Assembly: GCA_964569425.1 (NCBI GenBank)
Contig: CAZMVD010000053.1
Coordinates: forward strand, 1-26,264
Length of the DNA: 26,264 bases
From: JACQXM01 sp964569425
GTDB lineage: Bacteria > Planctomycetota > Phycisphaerae > UBA1845
Reading direction: 5' to 3'
Below the pieces are notes generated by a model. That model ran no database searches and was not told the DNA's origin. It worked only from the letters and a program-made list of their open reading frames with translations. This document shows, piece after piece, positions 14,248 through 23,629 of this stretch. A program made the position numbers and the translations under genes. Numbering within the stretch: the stretch's first letter is position 1; the number at the start of each line of letters is the position of its first letter.

Positions 14248-16560
14248 ATGAGTACCCTTCCGTTCATGCTGGCTGCGTTTGTGAATCCGGGGTTGTTTAC
14301 GCTCGGCGTGGCGGGCGTGGCGCTGCCGATTCTGATTCATCTGTTTGCGCGGCGGCGGTTCAAGCGTATTCGCTGGGCGGCGATGGACTTCTTGATCGAT
14401 GCGGAAAAGCGAAATCGGCGGCGCGTGCGGCTGGAAGAGCTGTTGCTGCTGCTGTTGCGGTGCGCGGCGGTGTTCCTGATCGGGGTTGCGCTGGCTCGAC
14501 CGTTCTTGAGTCCCGAAGGCGTGGCCGCGGCGTGGGCGGGGCGGGCGCGCACCGAGCGGGTATTTGTCATCGACGATTCCTATTCGATGGCTTACGAATC
14601 TGCGGACGGGGTGGCGTTCGATCGCGCGAGGCAGGCGGTCCGCCGGTTGCTCGAGGTGATCCGGCGGGAGTCGCCGGACGACTCCGCAACGGTGATCCGG
14701 ACATCCGCGCCGCAGACGCCGGTGGAGTCAGGGACTTTCTTGAACGACGTGCAAACGGAAACGCTGTTGTCGCGGATCGATGCGCTGGCGCCGACTCAAC
14801 GTTCGATGGATCCGGCGGTGGTGGTGGAAGGCGTGGCCGAGGCGCTGTCGCGCGGGTCGGACGTGGTCAGCGCGGCGGTGTATTTCATCAGCGATTTTCA
14901 GCGTGTGGACTGGTTGGAGCGGACGCCGGACACCGGCGGAAGTGGCGGGGCCGCGGCGGTGTTCGACCCGCTAGTGGCGTGGGCGGGCAAGGATCGCGGC
15001 CTGCGGCTGGTACTGGTGAACGTGGGGGGCGTTTCGGCGGGCAACCGGGCGGTGACCGAGCTTTCGGTGCGGGCGGGGCAAATCGTGGTGGGGGCCCAGG
15101 CCACGCTGGGGGTACAAGTGGCGAATTTTACGGATGGTCCGGCCGATCCGCTGGAGTTGCGGGTGACGCTGGGGAACATTCCGCAGGCGGGAAAGATGAC
15201 GCCGCAATTGGATGCGCGGCAGCAGACGACGGTTGAACTACCGGTCGAGTTTCTGCGGGCGGGCAGCGACGGACTACGGGTGTCGTTGCCGCCGGACGGG
15301 CTGCCGCTGGACAACGCCCGGTATTTGGCGGTGGACGTAGCGGGGGCGATCCGGGTGCTGCTGGTCAACGGGGAGCCGGCGATCGATGAGTTTCACGACG
15401 AGGTGGCGTTGCTCAAGACGGCGCTGCGCCCGGAGGGCGAAGTGTTCAGCGGCAACGAGATCGTGTTGGTGGACGAAGCCGGACTGGATCAGACGAATCT
15501 CAACGGCTTCCATGCGGTGGTGCTGGCAAACGTGTTCCGGTTGAGCGACCCGGGGGTGGAGGCGCTGGAGCGGTACGTTCGCCAGGGCGGGGGCGTGGTG
15601 TTTTTTCTGGGCGATCAGATTGATCCGGAGTTGTACAACAGCACGTTGTACCGGGAAGGTGACGGGCTGTTGCCGGCGGCGCTGGGGGAGCGGGTTCGGG
15701 GAGCGGCGGCGCGGAGCCTGGTGGTGGTCGATCGGTTGCACCCGTTGCTGCGGGGCCTGAGTCGTGAGGGGGATCCGCTGGGCATCGGGCGCATCCCGTT
15801 TTATGAGTACTTCTCCAGTACGCCGTACTCCGCGGTGGACGCGCCGGCGGAGAGCGGGGACACGGCGAGGGGCGGTTCGCGCGGCGACAGCGCCGTGGCA
15901 CCACCTCGTCCGGCGCGGGTGATTGCGGCGTTCGATGATGACGAGCACCGTCCGGCGATCGTCGAGCGCCCCCTGGGGTCGGGGCGGGTGATGCTGGTGA
16001 CCACCACGGCGGACAAGGAGTGGCACCTGTGGCCGGACCATCCCACGTTTCTGCCCGTGATGATGGAGCTGGTGCAGCACGTGGCGCGGCGCGGCGAATC
16101 GGGAACGCACTATACCGTAGGGAGCCCGATTGAACTGCCGCTCGATCCGGCGGTGTACGAGCCGGATGCGCTGGTGCGTACACCGGCTTATCCGGCGGAG
16201 CAGGAGGTGAATCTGACGGCGCGGGCATCGGAAGATGGTCGCGGACTGGCGCTGTTCTGGCCGCACACGGAACAGAGCGGGTTTTATCAGTTCCTGCTGC
16301 GACGGCGAGAAGGGGGCGAGGCGGTGCGTCTGGCGGCGGTCAACGTGGACGCGCGGGAAAGCGACCTGGCGGCGTGCGAGGAATCGGACCTGCGGCGCGC
16401 GCTGGGCGAGGTTCCGTTTCAATATATCGGCGGCCTGGAGGAGTTGGCGGCGGGCGTGAGCGAAGCGCGAACGGAGTTCTGGCGGGCGGCGTTGATTGCG
16501 GGATTCCTGATGCTGATGGGCGAGCAGATGTTGGCGTGGTGGTGGGGACGGAAGCGTTGA
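14248..16560 (+). CDS. BatA-type VWA membrane protein with GATase1-like domain
   Basis: Membrane protein (770 aa). The N-terminus is the BatA double-TM domain: a first helix around PGLFTLGVAGVALPILIHLF, then the basic RRRFKRIRWAAMDFL, then a Leu-rich second helix (about 64-83). A VWA domain follows with an intact MIDAS DDSYS (Asp109, Ser111, Ser113). The middle is CARDB-like beta-sandwich material (about 250-360), then a class I glutamine-amidotransferase-like Rossmann domain (about 365-600) without an evident catalytic Cys, and finally a C-terminal TM helix (about 745-765) with a basic end. The bulk would be periplasmic. No clear Shine-Dalgarno sequence precedes ATG 14248. It follows DUF58 as in Bat-type operons, and probably partners with the MoxR ATPase. 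Confidence 0.9.
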   Translation: MSTLPFMLAAFVNPGLFTLGVAGVALPILIHLFARRRFKRIRWAAMDFLIDAEKRNRRRVRLEELLLLLLRCAAVFLIGVALARPFLSPEGVAAAWAGRARTERVFVIDDSYSMAYESADGVAFDRARQAVRRLLEVIRRESPDDSATVIRTSAPQTPVESGTFLNDVQTETLLSRIDALAPTQRSMDPAVVVEGVAEALSRGSDVVSAAVYFISDFQRVDWLERTPDTGGSGGAAAVFDPLVAWAGKDRGLRLVLVNVGGVSAGNRAVTELSVRAGQIVVGAQATLGVQVANFTDGPADPLELRVTLGNIPQAGKMTPQLDARQQTTVELPVEFLRAGSDGLRVSLPPDGLPLDNARYLAVDVAGAIRVLLVNGEPAIDEFHDEVALLKTALRPEGEVFSGNEIVLVDEAGLDQTNLNGFHAVVLANVFRLSDPGVEALERYVRQGGGVVFFLGDQIDPELYNSTLYREGDGLLPAALGERVRGAAARSLVVVDRLHPLLRGLSREGDPLGIGRIPFYEYFSSTPYSAVDAPAESGDTARGGSRGDSAVAPPRPARVIAAFDDDEHRPAIVERPLGSGRVMLVTTTADKEWHLWPDHPTFLPVMMELVQHVARRGESGTHYTVGSPIELPLDPAVYEPDALVRTPAYPAEQEVNLTARASEDGRGLALFWPHTEQSGFYQFLLRRREGGEAVRLAAVNVDARESDLAACEESDLRRALGEVPFQYIGGLEELAAGVSEARTEFWRAALIAGFLMLMGEQMLAWWWGRKR

Positions 16561-16690
16561 CGACGAAGGGCGCAGGACGGTTGGGGAGCGCGGGGAACGT
16601 GCGCCGCGGTGATCAGGTGCTGCGCTCTGGGGCGCGAGTAAGGGGCGCAAGCTGCGCGGTTTTCAAGGTTCTTCGGGGTCACGGGGGGGC

Positions 16691-19177
16691 ATGAGACTCG
16701 GCGAGTACAACGCGACGGTTCTTTCGCAGGCGGCTCCGCGCATTCAGGAGGAGCTGGTGACCGAGCTGCGCTATATGCCGGAAGGCTGGTGGGCGCTGGC
16801 GGCGGCGGGGTTGGCGGTGGCGGTGTGCTGGACGGTGTTTGCGCTGTACCGCCGTGAAGGGCGCGTCGGTGCGAGCCTGCGGGTACGCATGATGCTGGGG
16901 GCGGTGCGCTGCCTGGTGCTGTTGACGCTGCTGGCGGTCCTGCTGGAGCCGGTGCTGGTGCGCATTCTGCGGAAGTGGGTTGATTCGTACACGCTGGTGC
17001 TGGTGGATGACTCGGCGAGCATGGATCTGGCCGATGCCTACCGGGACGCGGCGCAGGGGGCGCGGGTACGAAAGGTCATGGGGGATGAACGTTCACCGAC
17101 CTTTCGGCGGGCGGCGGTGGTGGAGCGTTTGCTGCACGGTAATGACCGGCAGTTCTTGCGTGGTTTGGCCGGCAACAACCGGGTGCGCGTTTACTCATTC
17201 GGGAGCGAGCCGACACTGCACGCCACGCTGCGCTCGGCGCGCGAGCGGCGGGGGGTAGACGGCGGGGCGGAGACGGGCCCGCCGGCGTTGACGGCAGCGA
17301 ACGAGGCGGACATTCCGCTGACGGCGACGGGGCCGACCACGAACATTGACCGCGCGCTGCGGCGTGCGGTGGAGTCGCTCGGCGGTGCGCCGCTGGCGGG
17401 GGTGGTGGTGCTGAGCGACGGGGGCTTCAACGACGGGGCTCCGGCGGTGGAGGCGGCGCGTTTTGCGCGGGAGCGGCGCATTGCTGTGTATACGGTCGGT
17501 ATCGGCGATCCGTCGCCGCCGCGCAACCTGCGGGTGGCGGAAATCGACGCGCCGGAAAACGTGTTTCAGAAGGACCCGTTTGCGGTGACGGCGCGGCTGG
17601 CGGCTGAGGGCCTGGACGGGGAGACGGTGAACGTGCGGCTGCGAGAGCGGAGCGAGCTCGAGGGCGGCGAGGGGGTGGTGGTCGATTCGCGGACGGTGAC
17701 CATCGTTTCGGGAGGCGGGATACCGCCGCTGACGTTTGAGCGACGGCAGGAGCGCGTCGGTCGATTCACGTATTCGGTGGAAGCCATGCCGGTCGAGAAT
17801 GAATCGGTGACCGACGACAACGCGCGGCAGACTTCGGTCAACGTGATGGATGCGCGGCTGCGGGTGCTGGTGGTTTCCGGCGGGCCGGGGTGGGACTACC
17901 GTTACCTGACGACGCTATTGCAGCGCGACGAGACGGTCGACGTAAGTTGCTGGCTGCAATCGGCGGATCTGAACGCGGTGCGCGACGGCAATACGATCAT
18001 CGATCATCTGCCGCGACTGGCGGAGGAGATACTGGCGTATGACGTGATCGTGCTGATGGACCCGGATCGCGCGGAGTTTGACGAGAGCTGGGCGCGGCTG
18101 ATCGACCGGTTTGTGACGGAGCACGGCGGGGGTGTGTTGGTGGCGGCGGCGCGGGCGCGGACGCCGGCTTTTCTGCGGGAACCGATGTTCAAGCCGCTGG
18201 TGGACCTGTTGCCGGTGGCGCTTGACCCGGAAGCGGATCTGGTCCTCAACCAGATCGGGCACTACCAGCTCAGGGGGGCGCCGCTGGAGATACCGGACGC
18301 TTCGTTCGGCCACCCGGTGATGCGCCTGGCGGATGATCCCGTTTCCACCAAGCTGCTGTGGCAGGGGATTGGTGACGTGTACTGGCATTATCCGGTGTTG
18401 CGTGAGAAGCCGGTGGCGACGGTGCTGATGCGTCACGGCGATCCGCGGATGCGGAATTCGTACGGCGCGCACGTGCTGGCCGCGGTGCAGTTCGTGGGCG
18501 CCGGGCGTACGGGATTCCTGGGGTTCGACACCACGTACCGGTGGCGGCGGCACGGCGAAGTCTTGTTCGATCGCTTCTGGGTGCAGCTCGTTCGGTTTCT
18601 GGCGGAGGGCAAACTGCTGGGGGGCACGCGGCAGGTGATGCTGCAGATCGAGAACGATCAGGTTTCGCTGGGGGAGGCGGTGTCGGTGACGGCACGGTTG
18701 CTCAACGAGCGTTTCGAGCCGATTCAACGGGATGAGGCGACGGCGACCTTTCAAATCGAGGGCGAGCGGCGGGAGTTTACGTTGGCGGCGCGGCGCGACC
18801 GGCCGGGTTGGTTCGAGGGGCGGTTTGTTCCCGACCGGACGGGCGCATACCGGGTCAGTGTACGATTGCCCGGGCTGGATGCGCGCGGCGATGGGGAGGT
18901 GTCGCGTGAGGTTCGCGTTTCGCGGCCCAATGTGGAAGTACTGCGGCCGCAAATGGATCGTGGGGAACTGGTCGCGCTGGCGGAGGGGTCGGCCGGGGGG
19001 CGGTATTTTGAGCTGGATGAACTGGCCGAACTGGCGGAATTGATTCCGGACTTGCACGAGGAGGTTCCGATCCGTTCGCGTCCTACAACGCTGTGGGACA
19101 ACGGTTGGATGCTGCTGTGGCTGGTGGGGTTGCTGTCGCTGGAGTGGTTTCTGCGGAAGTGGAACCGATTGCTATGA
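16691..19177 (+). CDS. VWA membrane protein with GATase1-like domain
   Basis: Second large VWA membrane protein (828 aa). Two TM helices (about 33-52 and 70-92) precede a VWA domain with MIDAS DDSAS (Asp107 or Asp106, Ser108, Ser110) and the later VVLSDGGFNDG. A beta-sandwich region (about 275-390) leads to a Rossmann-like GATase1 domain beginning LRVLVVSGGPGWDYRYL (about 397). A bacterial Ig-like region follows, then a C-terminal TM helix near GWMLLWLVGLLSLEWFLRKW. The architecture parallels the BatA-like gene before it, but the N-terminus lacks the BatA motif and the sequences look distinct. A G-rich stretch (GGGGTCACGGGGGGG) precedes the ATG. The last codons overlap a possible ATG at 19174. 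Confidence 0.88.
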   Translation: MRLGEYNATVLSQAAPRIQEELVTELRYMPEGWWALAAAGLAVAVCWTVFALYRREGRVGASLRVRMMLGAVRCLVLLTLLAVLLEPVLVRILRKWVDSYTLVLVDDSASMDLADAYRDAAQGARVRKVMGDERSPTFRRAAVVERLLHGNDRQFLRGLAGNNRVRVYSFGSEPTLHATLRSARERRGVDGGAETGPPALTAANEADIPLTATGPTTNIDRALRRAVESLGGAPLAGVVVLSDGGFNDGAPAVEAARFARERRIAVYTVGIGDPSPPRNLRVAEIDAPENVFQKDPFAVTARLAAEGLDGETVNVRLRERSELEGGEGVVVDSRTVTIVSGGGIPPLTFERRQERVGRFTYSVEAMPVENESVTDDNARQTSVNVMDARLRVLVVSGGPGWDYRYLTTLLQRDETVDVSCWLQSADLNAVRDGNTIIDHLPRLAEEILAYDVIVLMDPDRAEFDESWARLIDRFVTEHGGGVLVAAARARTPAFLREPMFKPLVDLLPVALDPEADLVLNQIGHYQLRGAPLEIPDASFGHPVMRLADDPVSTKLLWQGIGDVYWHYPVLREKPVATVLMRHGDPRMRNSYGAHVLAAVQFVGAGRTGFLGFDTTYRWRRHGEVLFDRFWVQLVRFLAEGKLLGGTRQVMLQIENDQVSLGEAVSVTARLLNERFEPIQRDEATATFQIEGERREFTLAARRDRPGWFEGRFVPDRTGAYRVSVRLPGLDARGDGEVSREVRVSRPNVEVLRPQMDRGELVALAEGSAGGRYFELDELAELAELIPDLHEEVPIRSRPTTLWDNGWMLLWLVGLLSLEWFLRKWNRLL

Positions 19178-19310
19178 TGACGACAGGGGAGAATACCGGA
19201 GCGAATGTGGATGGGGCGCTGCGGCGCGGGGACGGGGAAGCGGATTCTGCTGGAGTTGGCTGCGGCGGGCGGCGTAAGGCGTTGCAGGCGCGACAAGAGG
19301 AATGTCGATC

Positions 19311-21446
19311 GTGAGTACGATTGGCGCAACGATGACGGACATTCGGACACCTCCACTGGATGCGCGCCTTCATGCGCGGTTGTGCGCTGTGGCGGCGCGG
19401 CTGCGGCGATTCGTATTGGTGGAGGGGCTCTGCGGGGTGGTGGGGTTCCTGGTGCTGGCGGGGGTGTTTCAGTTCGTGGTGGATTACGCCTCGCGTGGTA
19501 TGCGCTGGAGCATGCGTGCGGCGCTGCTGGCGGTGATTCTGTTGATGGCGGCGCGGCTGGTCTGGTTGCACGTGTGGAGGCCGCTGCGCGTGCGTATCGG
19601 GCCGGCGGACATCGCTCATCTGGTGGAACGGCGTTTTCCCCATCTGTCGTCCGCGTTGATTTCCGCGGTTCGCTTTGCGGCGGGAGAGGTGGGGGCGGCT
19701 GCGGTGAATTCGCGTTCGTTGATGGCGGCGGTGGTGGCGGGCGCGAGTCAGCGCGCGGGCGAGGTGGATTTTGACGTGGTGATCGACGCGCGGCGGGCGC
19801 GGCGCGGCGCGGCGGGCGCGGGGGGATTGCTGCTGGTGGCGCTGGTGGGGTGTGTGCTGGCGCCGGACATGGCGCGATTGTGGTGGCAGCGCAGCGTGCT
19901 GCTTCAGGACGTGCCCTGGCCGCGGCGCACGCGGCTGGTGGTGGAGAATCGCGACGGCACGCTGTTCGGGGCCCGGGGCGACGACGTGGTGATTCACGCG
20001 ACGGCGGAGGGGGTGCAGCCGCGTGAGGTGGAGATGCAGTTTCGCACGGTCTCGGGCGCACAGGGGCGCGAGGCGATGGTGACGGTGGGGAATCCGGGGT
20101 CTTATCGTTATCGCTATACGTTCAAGAATGCGCAAGAGGACCTGACGTTTTCGCTGCGCGGCGGGGACGACCGCACGGAGGAATTCACGCTGCGTCTGCT
20201 GGAGCGGCCGCGGGTCGTGGAAACCGCACTGGAAGTGACGCCGCCGGGGTACACGCGGCTGGAGAAACTGACGCTGGGCGACGGGCAGCGGGCGGCGCAG
20301 GTGCTCAAAGGGTCGTCGGTGGCGATCCAGGTGCGGACCAACAAGCCGGTGGTCACGGCGGTGCTGCGCGCTGGTGACAACGATGCGGCACCCGCGGTGG
20401 AGGACGGGGGCCGGCTGGTGGCCCGGGTATCACCGGTGGAGACCACGACCTATCACTTTCACCTGGTGGATGAGGTGGGGCTGGAGAATCGCCATCCGGT
20501 ACGGTTTTCGATCCGGGTGCTGCGCGACGATCCGCCGATTGCGCGGTTGAAGATGCGCGGAGCGGGCGAGATGGTCACGACGGAGGCATTGCTGCCGATC
20601 GAGCTGGAGTTTGCCGATACCCATGGGCTGGCGGAAGTGGCGCTGGCCTACGAGCGCCTTCCCCAGGGGGGTGCGATGCAGCCCATTGCGTTCGGCGGGT
20701 TTGCGCCCCATGCGACGCACTTCGCCACCAGCGTGACCTGGGCCGTGGCCGAGTCGGGCGCGGTCGCGGGCGAGCGGTTGATCTTCCGGGCGCGGGCGGC
20801 GGACTTCGACGACGTATCCGGTCCCAATGAGGCGCAGTCGCCGGAAGTTGCGCTGCGGGTGGTGACGCGTGATGAAATGCTTGCGGAGCTGGCCCGCCGC
20901 GAGCAGGAGGCGCGGATGGACTTTGAGCGCATGGTCGATGCGCAGGAGCAGGTTCGCGGCGGGCTGCTGAGTGCGCTGGATCGCTATGAACGATCGGGCG
21001 ACACGGCGGCGCTGGCGGCGGAGGTAGGGGCGCTGGAGCGTCGCCAGCGAAGCCTGGCGGCGTCGGTGAACATCATTCGCCAGGGGTTTGAGCGAATCCT
21101 GGAGGAGATGAAGGTCAACCAGTTGGATACCAGTGATGAGCGAGAGCGGTTGGGGAATGGGATTATCGCCCCCCTGGGGCAGTTGTCCCGGCGGGACATG
21201 GTGGTTGCGGCCGACACGCAGCGGCTGTGGGGGCGTGATGGTTCGCCGGAGATTGCGGCCCGGGTGGACCCTCAACAGGCGGAGATTGTTACACAGATGC
21301 GTGCGGTGCTTGCCACTATGATACAATGGGAGGGGTATCAGGAGGTGGTCAACCTTCTGAGGGATATTGTGCGCCTGCAAGGCGAGCTGAACGCCGAGAC
21401 CAAGAAAGCGTTTGAAAGCGAGGGCGGGGATGTCTTCGACGATTAG
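19311..21446 (+). CDS. DUF4175-like three-TM membrane protein
   Basis: Membrane protein of about 711 aa resembling DUF4175 proteins. TM helices occur near FVLVEGLCGVVGFLVLAGVF (about 30-55), AALLAVILLMAARLVWLHVW (about 66-88) and GGLLLVALVGCVLAP (about 165-180). A large beta-rich periplasmic region follows (about 200-520, with PPGYTRLEKLTLGDG), and then a charged coiled-coil C-terminus (about 525-700). GTG 19311 is chosen because AAGAGGA lies 9 nt upstream; ATG 19302 and ATG 19332 are in frame alternatives. It overlaps the coiled-coil gene by 17 nt. No enzyme motif was found; a membrane anchor for the next protein is a fair guess. Confidence 0.78.
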   Translation: MSTIGATMTDIRTPPLDARLHARLCAVAARLRRFVLVEGLCGVVGFLVLAGVFQFVVDYASRGMRWSMRAALLAVILLMAARLVWLHVWRPLRVRIGPADIAHLVERRFPHLSSALISAVRFAAGEVGAAAVNSRSLMAAVVAGASQRAGEVDFDVVIDARRARRGAAGAGGLLLVALVGCVLAPDMARLWWQRSVLLQDVPWPRRTRLVVENRDGTLFGARGDDVVIHATAEGVQPREVEMQFRTVSGAQGREAMVTVGNPGSYRYRYTFKNAQEDLTFSLRGGDDRTEEFTLRLLERPRVVETALEVTPPGYTRLEKLTLGDGQRAAQVLKGSSVAIQVRTNKPVVTAVLRAGDNDAAPAVEDGGRLVARVSPVETTTYHFHLVDEVGLENRHPVRFSIRVLRDDPPIARLKMRGAGEMVTTEALLPIELEFADTHGLAEVALAYERLPQGGAMQPIAFGGFAPHATHFATSVTWAVAESGAVAGERLIFRARAADFDDVSGPNEAQSPEVALRVVTRDEMLAELARREQEARMDFERMVDAQEQVRGGLLSALDRYERSGDTAALAAEVGALERRQRSLAASVNIIRQGFERILEEMKVNQLDTSDERERLGNGIIAPLGQLSRRDMVVAADTQRLWGRDGSPEIAARVDPQQAEIVTQMRAVLATMIQWEGYQEVVNLLRDIVRLQGELNAETKKAFESEGGDVFDD

Positions 21447-23502
21447 ACGGCCGGTCTTTCTGCCGCGGCTGCGATGCTGCGTGGTGCTGGGCGTGATTTC
21501 GGCGTGGTCCCTCGTCGGCACTGCGGCGGCCCAGACGGGGACGGAGCCGGCATTGGAAGCAGCGCGGCCGTTGGCCATGAAAGAGCAGATGGTCCGCGAC
21601 CGATTCGAGCGTTTCCGCGATCGGGTATTCCGGCTTCAAGAACAACTGGCTGAAACGGAGCCGGAGAATGCGGCGCGTCTGGCCCGGGCGCTGGGTCGGG
21701 AAGGGGAGCTGCAACTGGCGGACCGGCTGGATGAGATCGTTCGCCTGCTGAATGATCCGGCGACGATGCCGATGGCGATCGATGCGCAGTTGAAGTGGAT
21801 GGCGGATGCGGATCGCCTGCTGGGCGTTCTGCTGGAGCGTGACAGCGCCAACGAGGAGCGACAGAAGGACATCGAGCGGCTGGAGGGGTTTCGTCGGGAA
21901 GTTCAGCGCCTGATGCAGGAAGAGCAGCGTGCGCGTGATAATGCGGCGCAGGCGGCGGCGGCGCAGCGGCTGGCGCATCAGCTTCGGCAGGCGCTGGAAC
22001 GAGTGAACGATCTGGCGGAGCAGCAGGGTCAGTTGGCGCCGGGGGCGCCGCCGGAGGCGGGTGCGAAGGCAGCGCAGGGCGACGCGGCGCGGCAGCAGGA
22101 TCTTGCGCGCCAGGCGGAGCAACTGGCGGACGATCTGAAGCACCTGGCGGAATCGCCGCCCGAGGCATCGGCGGACAGTGAAGCGGCGCAGGAGGCGCGG
22201 GCCAAGACGGGTGAGGCGTCGGAAGCGGTGCGCGGCAGTGCCCAGTCGATGGCACAGGCCGGTACGTCGATGAGCGGCGAGCAGGGGGCGGATGCGGCGG
22301 CGCAGCAGGCGGCGGAGACTGCGTTGCAGGAGGCACGCGAGAAGCTGGAGGAGGCGCTGCGCGCGCTGGAGGCGCAGTCCCAGGCGCAAGACCAGGCGGA
22401 CGCGCAGCGCGACATCGCACGCGACACGGGAGACCTGGCCGAGCAAATGCGCAAGGATGGCGGCGCGCCATCGCCCACCGGTCAACAGGGTCAACAGGGG
22501 CAGGATGGCCAGCAAGGTCAACAGGGCCAGCAAAGCGAACAGGGCCAGCAAGGCGAACAGGGCCAGCAGGGCGATAAGGGTCAACAAGGGCAGCAGGGTC
22601 AGCAGGGCGAACAGGGGCAGCAAGGGCAGGACAATCAGCAGGGTCAACAAGGCCAAAAGGGCCGATCGGGGAAAAGCGGGAAATCGGGCGCGCAGGGTCA
22701 AAGCGGCGAGAAACTCGATCAGGCGCAACAGGAGATGGACGACGCGGCCGAGTCGCTGGAAGACAACGACCCGGAGAAGGCCACGAAGAGTCAGGACCGG
22801 GCCATTGAACAACTGGAACAGACCCAGCAACAGTTGGAGGAGCTGCTCAACCAGTTGCGACAGGAAGAGCGTGCCGAGACGTTGCGCGACCTGGAGGCGC
22901 GATTCCGTGAGATGCTCTCGAAGCAGCGTGGGGTGAACACGGCCACGATCGAGGTTGACGGCGTGGGGCGGGAGAACTTCAAACGTGCAGAGGAGCTGCA
23001 GGTTGCGGACCTGGCGGTCCGGCAGCGGGCGCTGGCGGATCAGGCTTCGGCCTGCGAGCACATACTGGGCGAGGAAGGTACGACGATTGCCTTTCCGCAC
23101 GTGGTGGGGCAGGTGGCGCGCGACATGGGGACCGCGTCGGATCGCCTTGCCGAACTGAAGACGGGGAGATTGACGCAGACCATTCAACAGGAAATTGTGG
23201 ACACGCTGGAGCAATTGCTCGAGGCGGTCAAGAAGATGCAGCAGGAGAATGAGCAGCAGGGCGGGGGCGGTCAGTCGGCGGCGGGCGAGAACCAGGGACT
23301 GTTGCCCGAATCCGCGGAACTGAAGCTGCTGCGATCGAGCCAGTTTCGGGTGAACCAGCGGACGGCGGTGATTGAGACGTCGCGTGCGGAGGGTGCTGAG
23401 AACCCTGAGGCGATTGCGGAGGCGCTGCAAGCGGTCGCGGATCGGCAGCAGGAGTGCGCTTTGATCGCCAAGGAGATTCGCGACCGGAAGAACGAGCCGT
23501 GA
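21430..23502 (+). CDS. Exported Gln-rich coiled-coil protein with collagen-like tract
   Basis: Exported protein of 690 aa. The signal peptide has a hydrophobic core CCVVLGVISAWSLVG and likely cleavage after TAAA (residue 34). Nearly the whole mature protein is charged helical heptad sequence rich in Gln, Glu, Ala and Arg, indicating long coiled coils. Residues 351-428 form 26 consecutive three-residue units, 24 of them Gly-X-Y, dominated by GQQ. After it come more coiled-coil segments and a short Gln-rich region near the end. The ATG 21430 has GAGGG five bases upstream and lies within the 3' end of the DUF4175-like gene, so translation is coupled. It probably forms an elongated periplasmic scaffold; no enzymatic motif is present. 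Confidence 0.85.
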   Translation: MSSTIRRPVFLPRLRCCVVLGVISAWSLVGTAAAQTGTEPALEAARPLAMKEQMVRDRFERFRDRVFRLQEQLAETEPENAARLARALGREGELQLADRLDEIVRLLNDPATMPMAIDAQLKWMADADRLLGVLLERDSANEERQKDIERLEGFRREVQRLMQEEQRARDNAAQAAAAQRLAHQLRQALERVNDLAEQQGQLAPGAPPEAGAKAAQGDAARQQDLARQAEQLADDLKHLAESPPEASADSEAAQEARAKTGEASEAVRGSAQSMAQAGTSMSGEQGADAAAQQAAETALQEAREKLEEALRALEAQSQAQDQADAQRDIARDTGDLAEQMRKDGGAPSPTGQQGQQGQDGQQGQQGQQSEQGQQGEQGQQGDKGQQGQQGQQGEQGQQGQDNQQGQQGQKGRSGKSGKSGAQGQSGEKLDQAQQEMDDAAESLEDNDPEKATKSQDRAIEQLEQTQQQLEELLNQLRQEERAETLRDLEARFREMLSKQRGVNTATIEVDGVGRENFKRAEELQVADLAVRQRALADQASACEHILGEEGTTIAFPHVVGQVARDMGTASDRLAELKTGRLTQTIQQEIVDTLEQLLEAVKKMQQENEQQGGGGQSAAGENQGLLPESAELKLLRSSQFRVNQRTAVIETSRAEGAENPEAIAEALQAVADRQQECALIAKEIRDRKNEP
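22480..22713 (+). repeat. Collagen-like Gly-X-Y coding repeat
   Basis: 234 bp encode 26 in-frame triplets in which Gly occupies the first position except in SEQ (unit 7) and NQQ (unit 18). GQQ is the commonest unit; the last six units shift to GRS, GKS, GKS, GAQ, GQS and GEK. At DNA level the 9-bp pattern GGTCAACAG/GGCCAGCAG recurs with synonymous variation, so the tract is maintained at protein level and not as an identical microsatellite. Confidence 0.9.
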
Positions 23503-23629
23503 AGCCGGCGGCGGCGCACCTATCGCGTGCGGCGTTCAGCGTGGGAGTGCTGTACCGCGCGGCGGAAAGTGGCTGGGCCGGGTTTCGCGTCGAGACGGGC
23601 CGGGAACCAAGACTTGAGGGTTATCGCGC

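Noticed and set aside
22480..22713. Possible CRISPR-like or tandem DNA repeat
   Set aside because: The periodicity is three codons with synonymous variation inside an ORF; there are no spacers.
21349..23430. 693-codon open frame on the - strand opposite the coiled-coil gene
   Set aside because: It mirrors the repetitive + strand gene, has Leu/Arg-rich low-complexity composition, no ribosome binding site and no recognisable domain. The + strand gene has a signal peptide, a Shine-Dalgarno sequence and coupled start.
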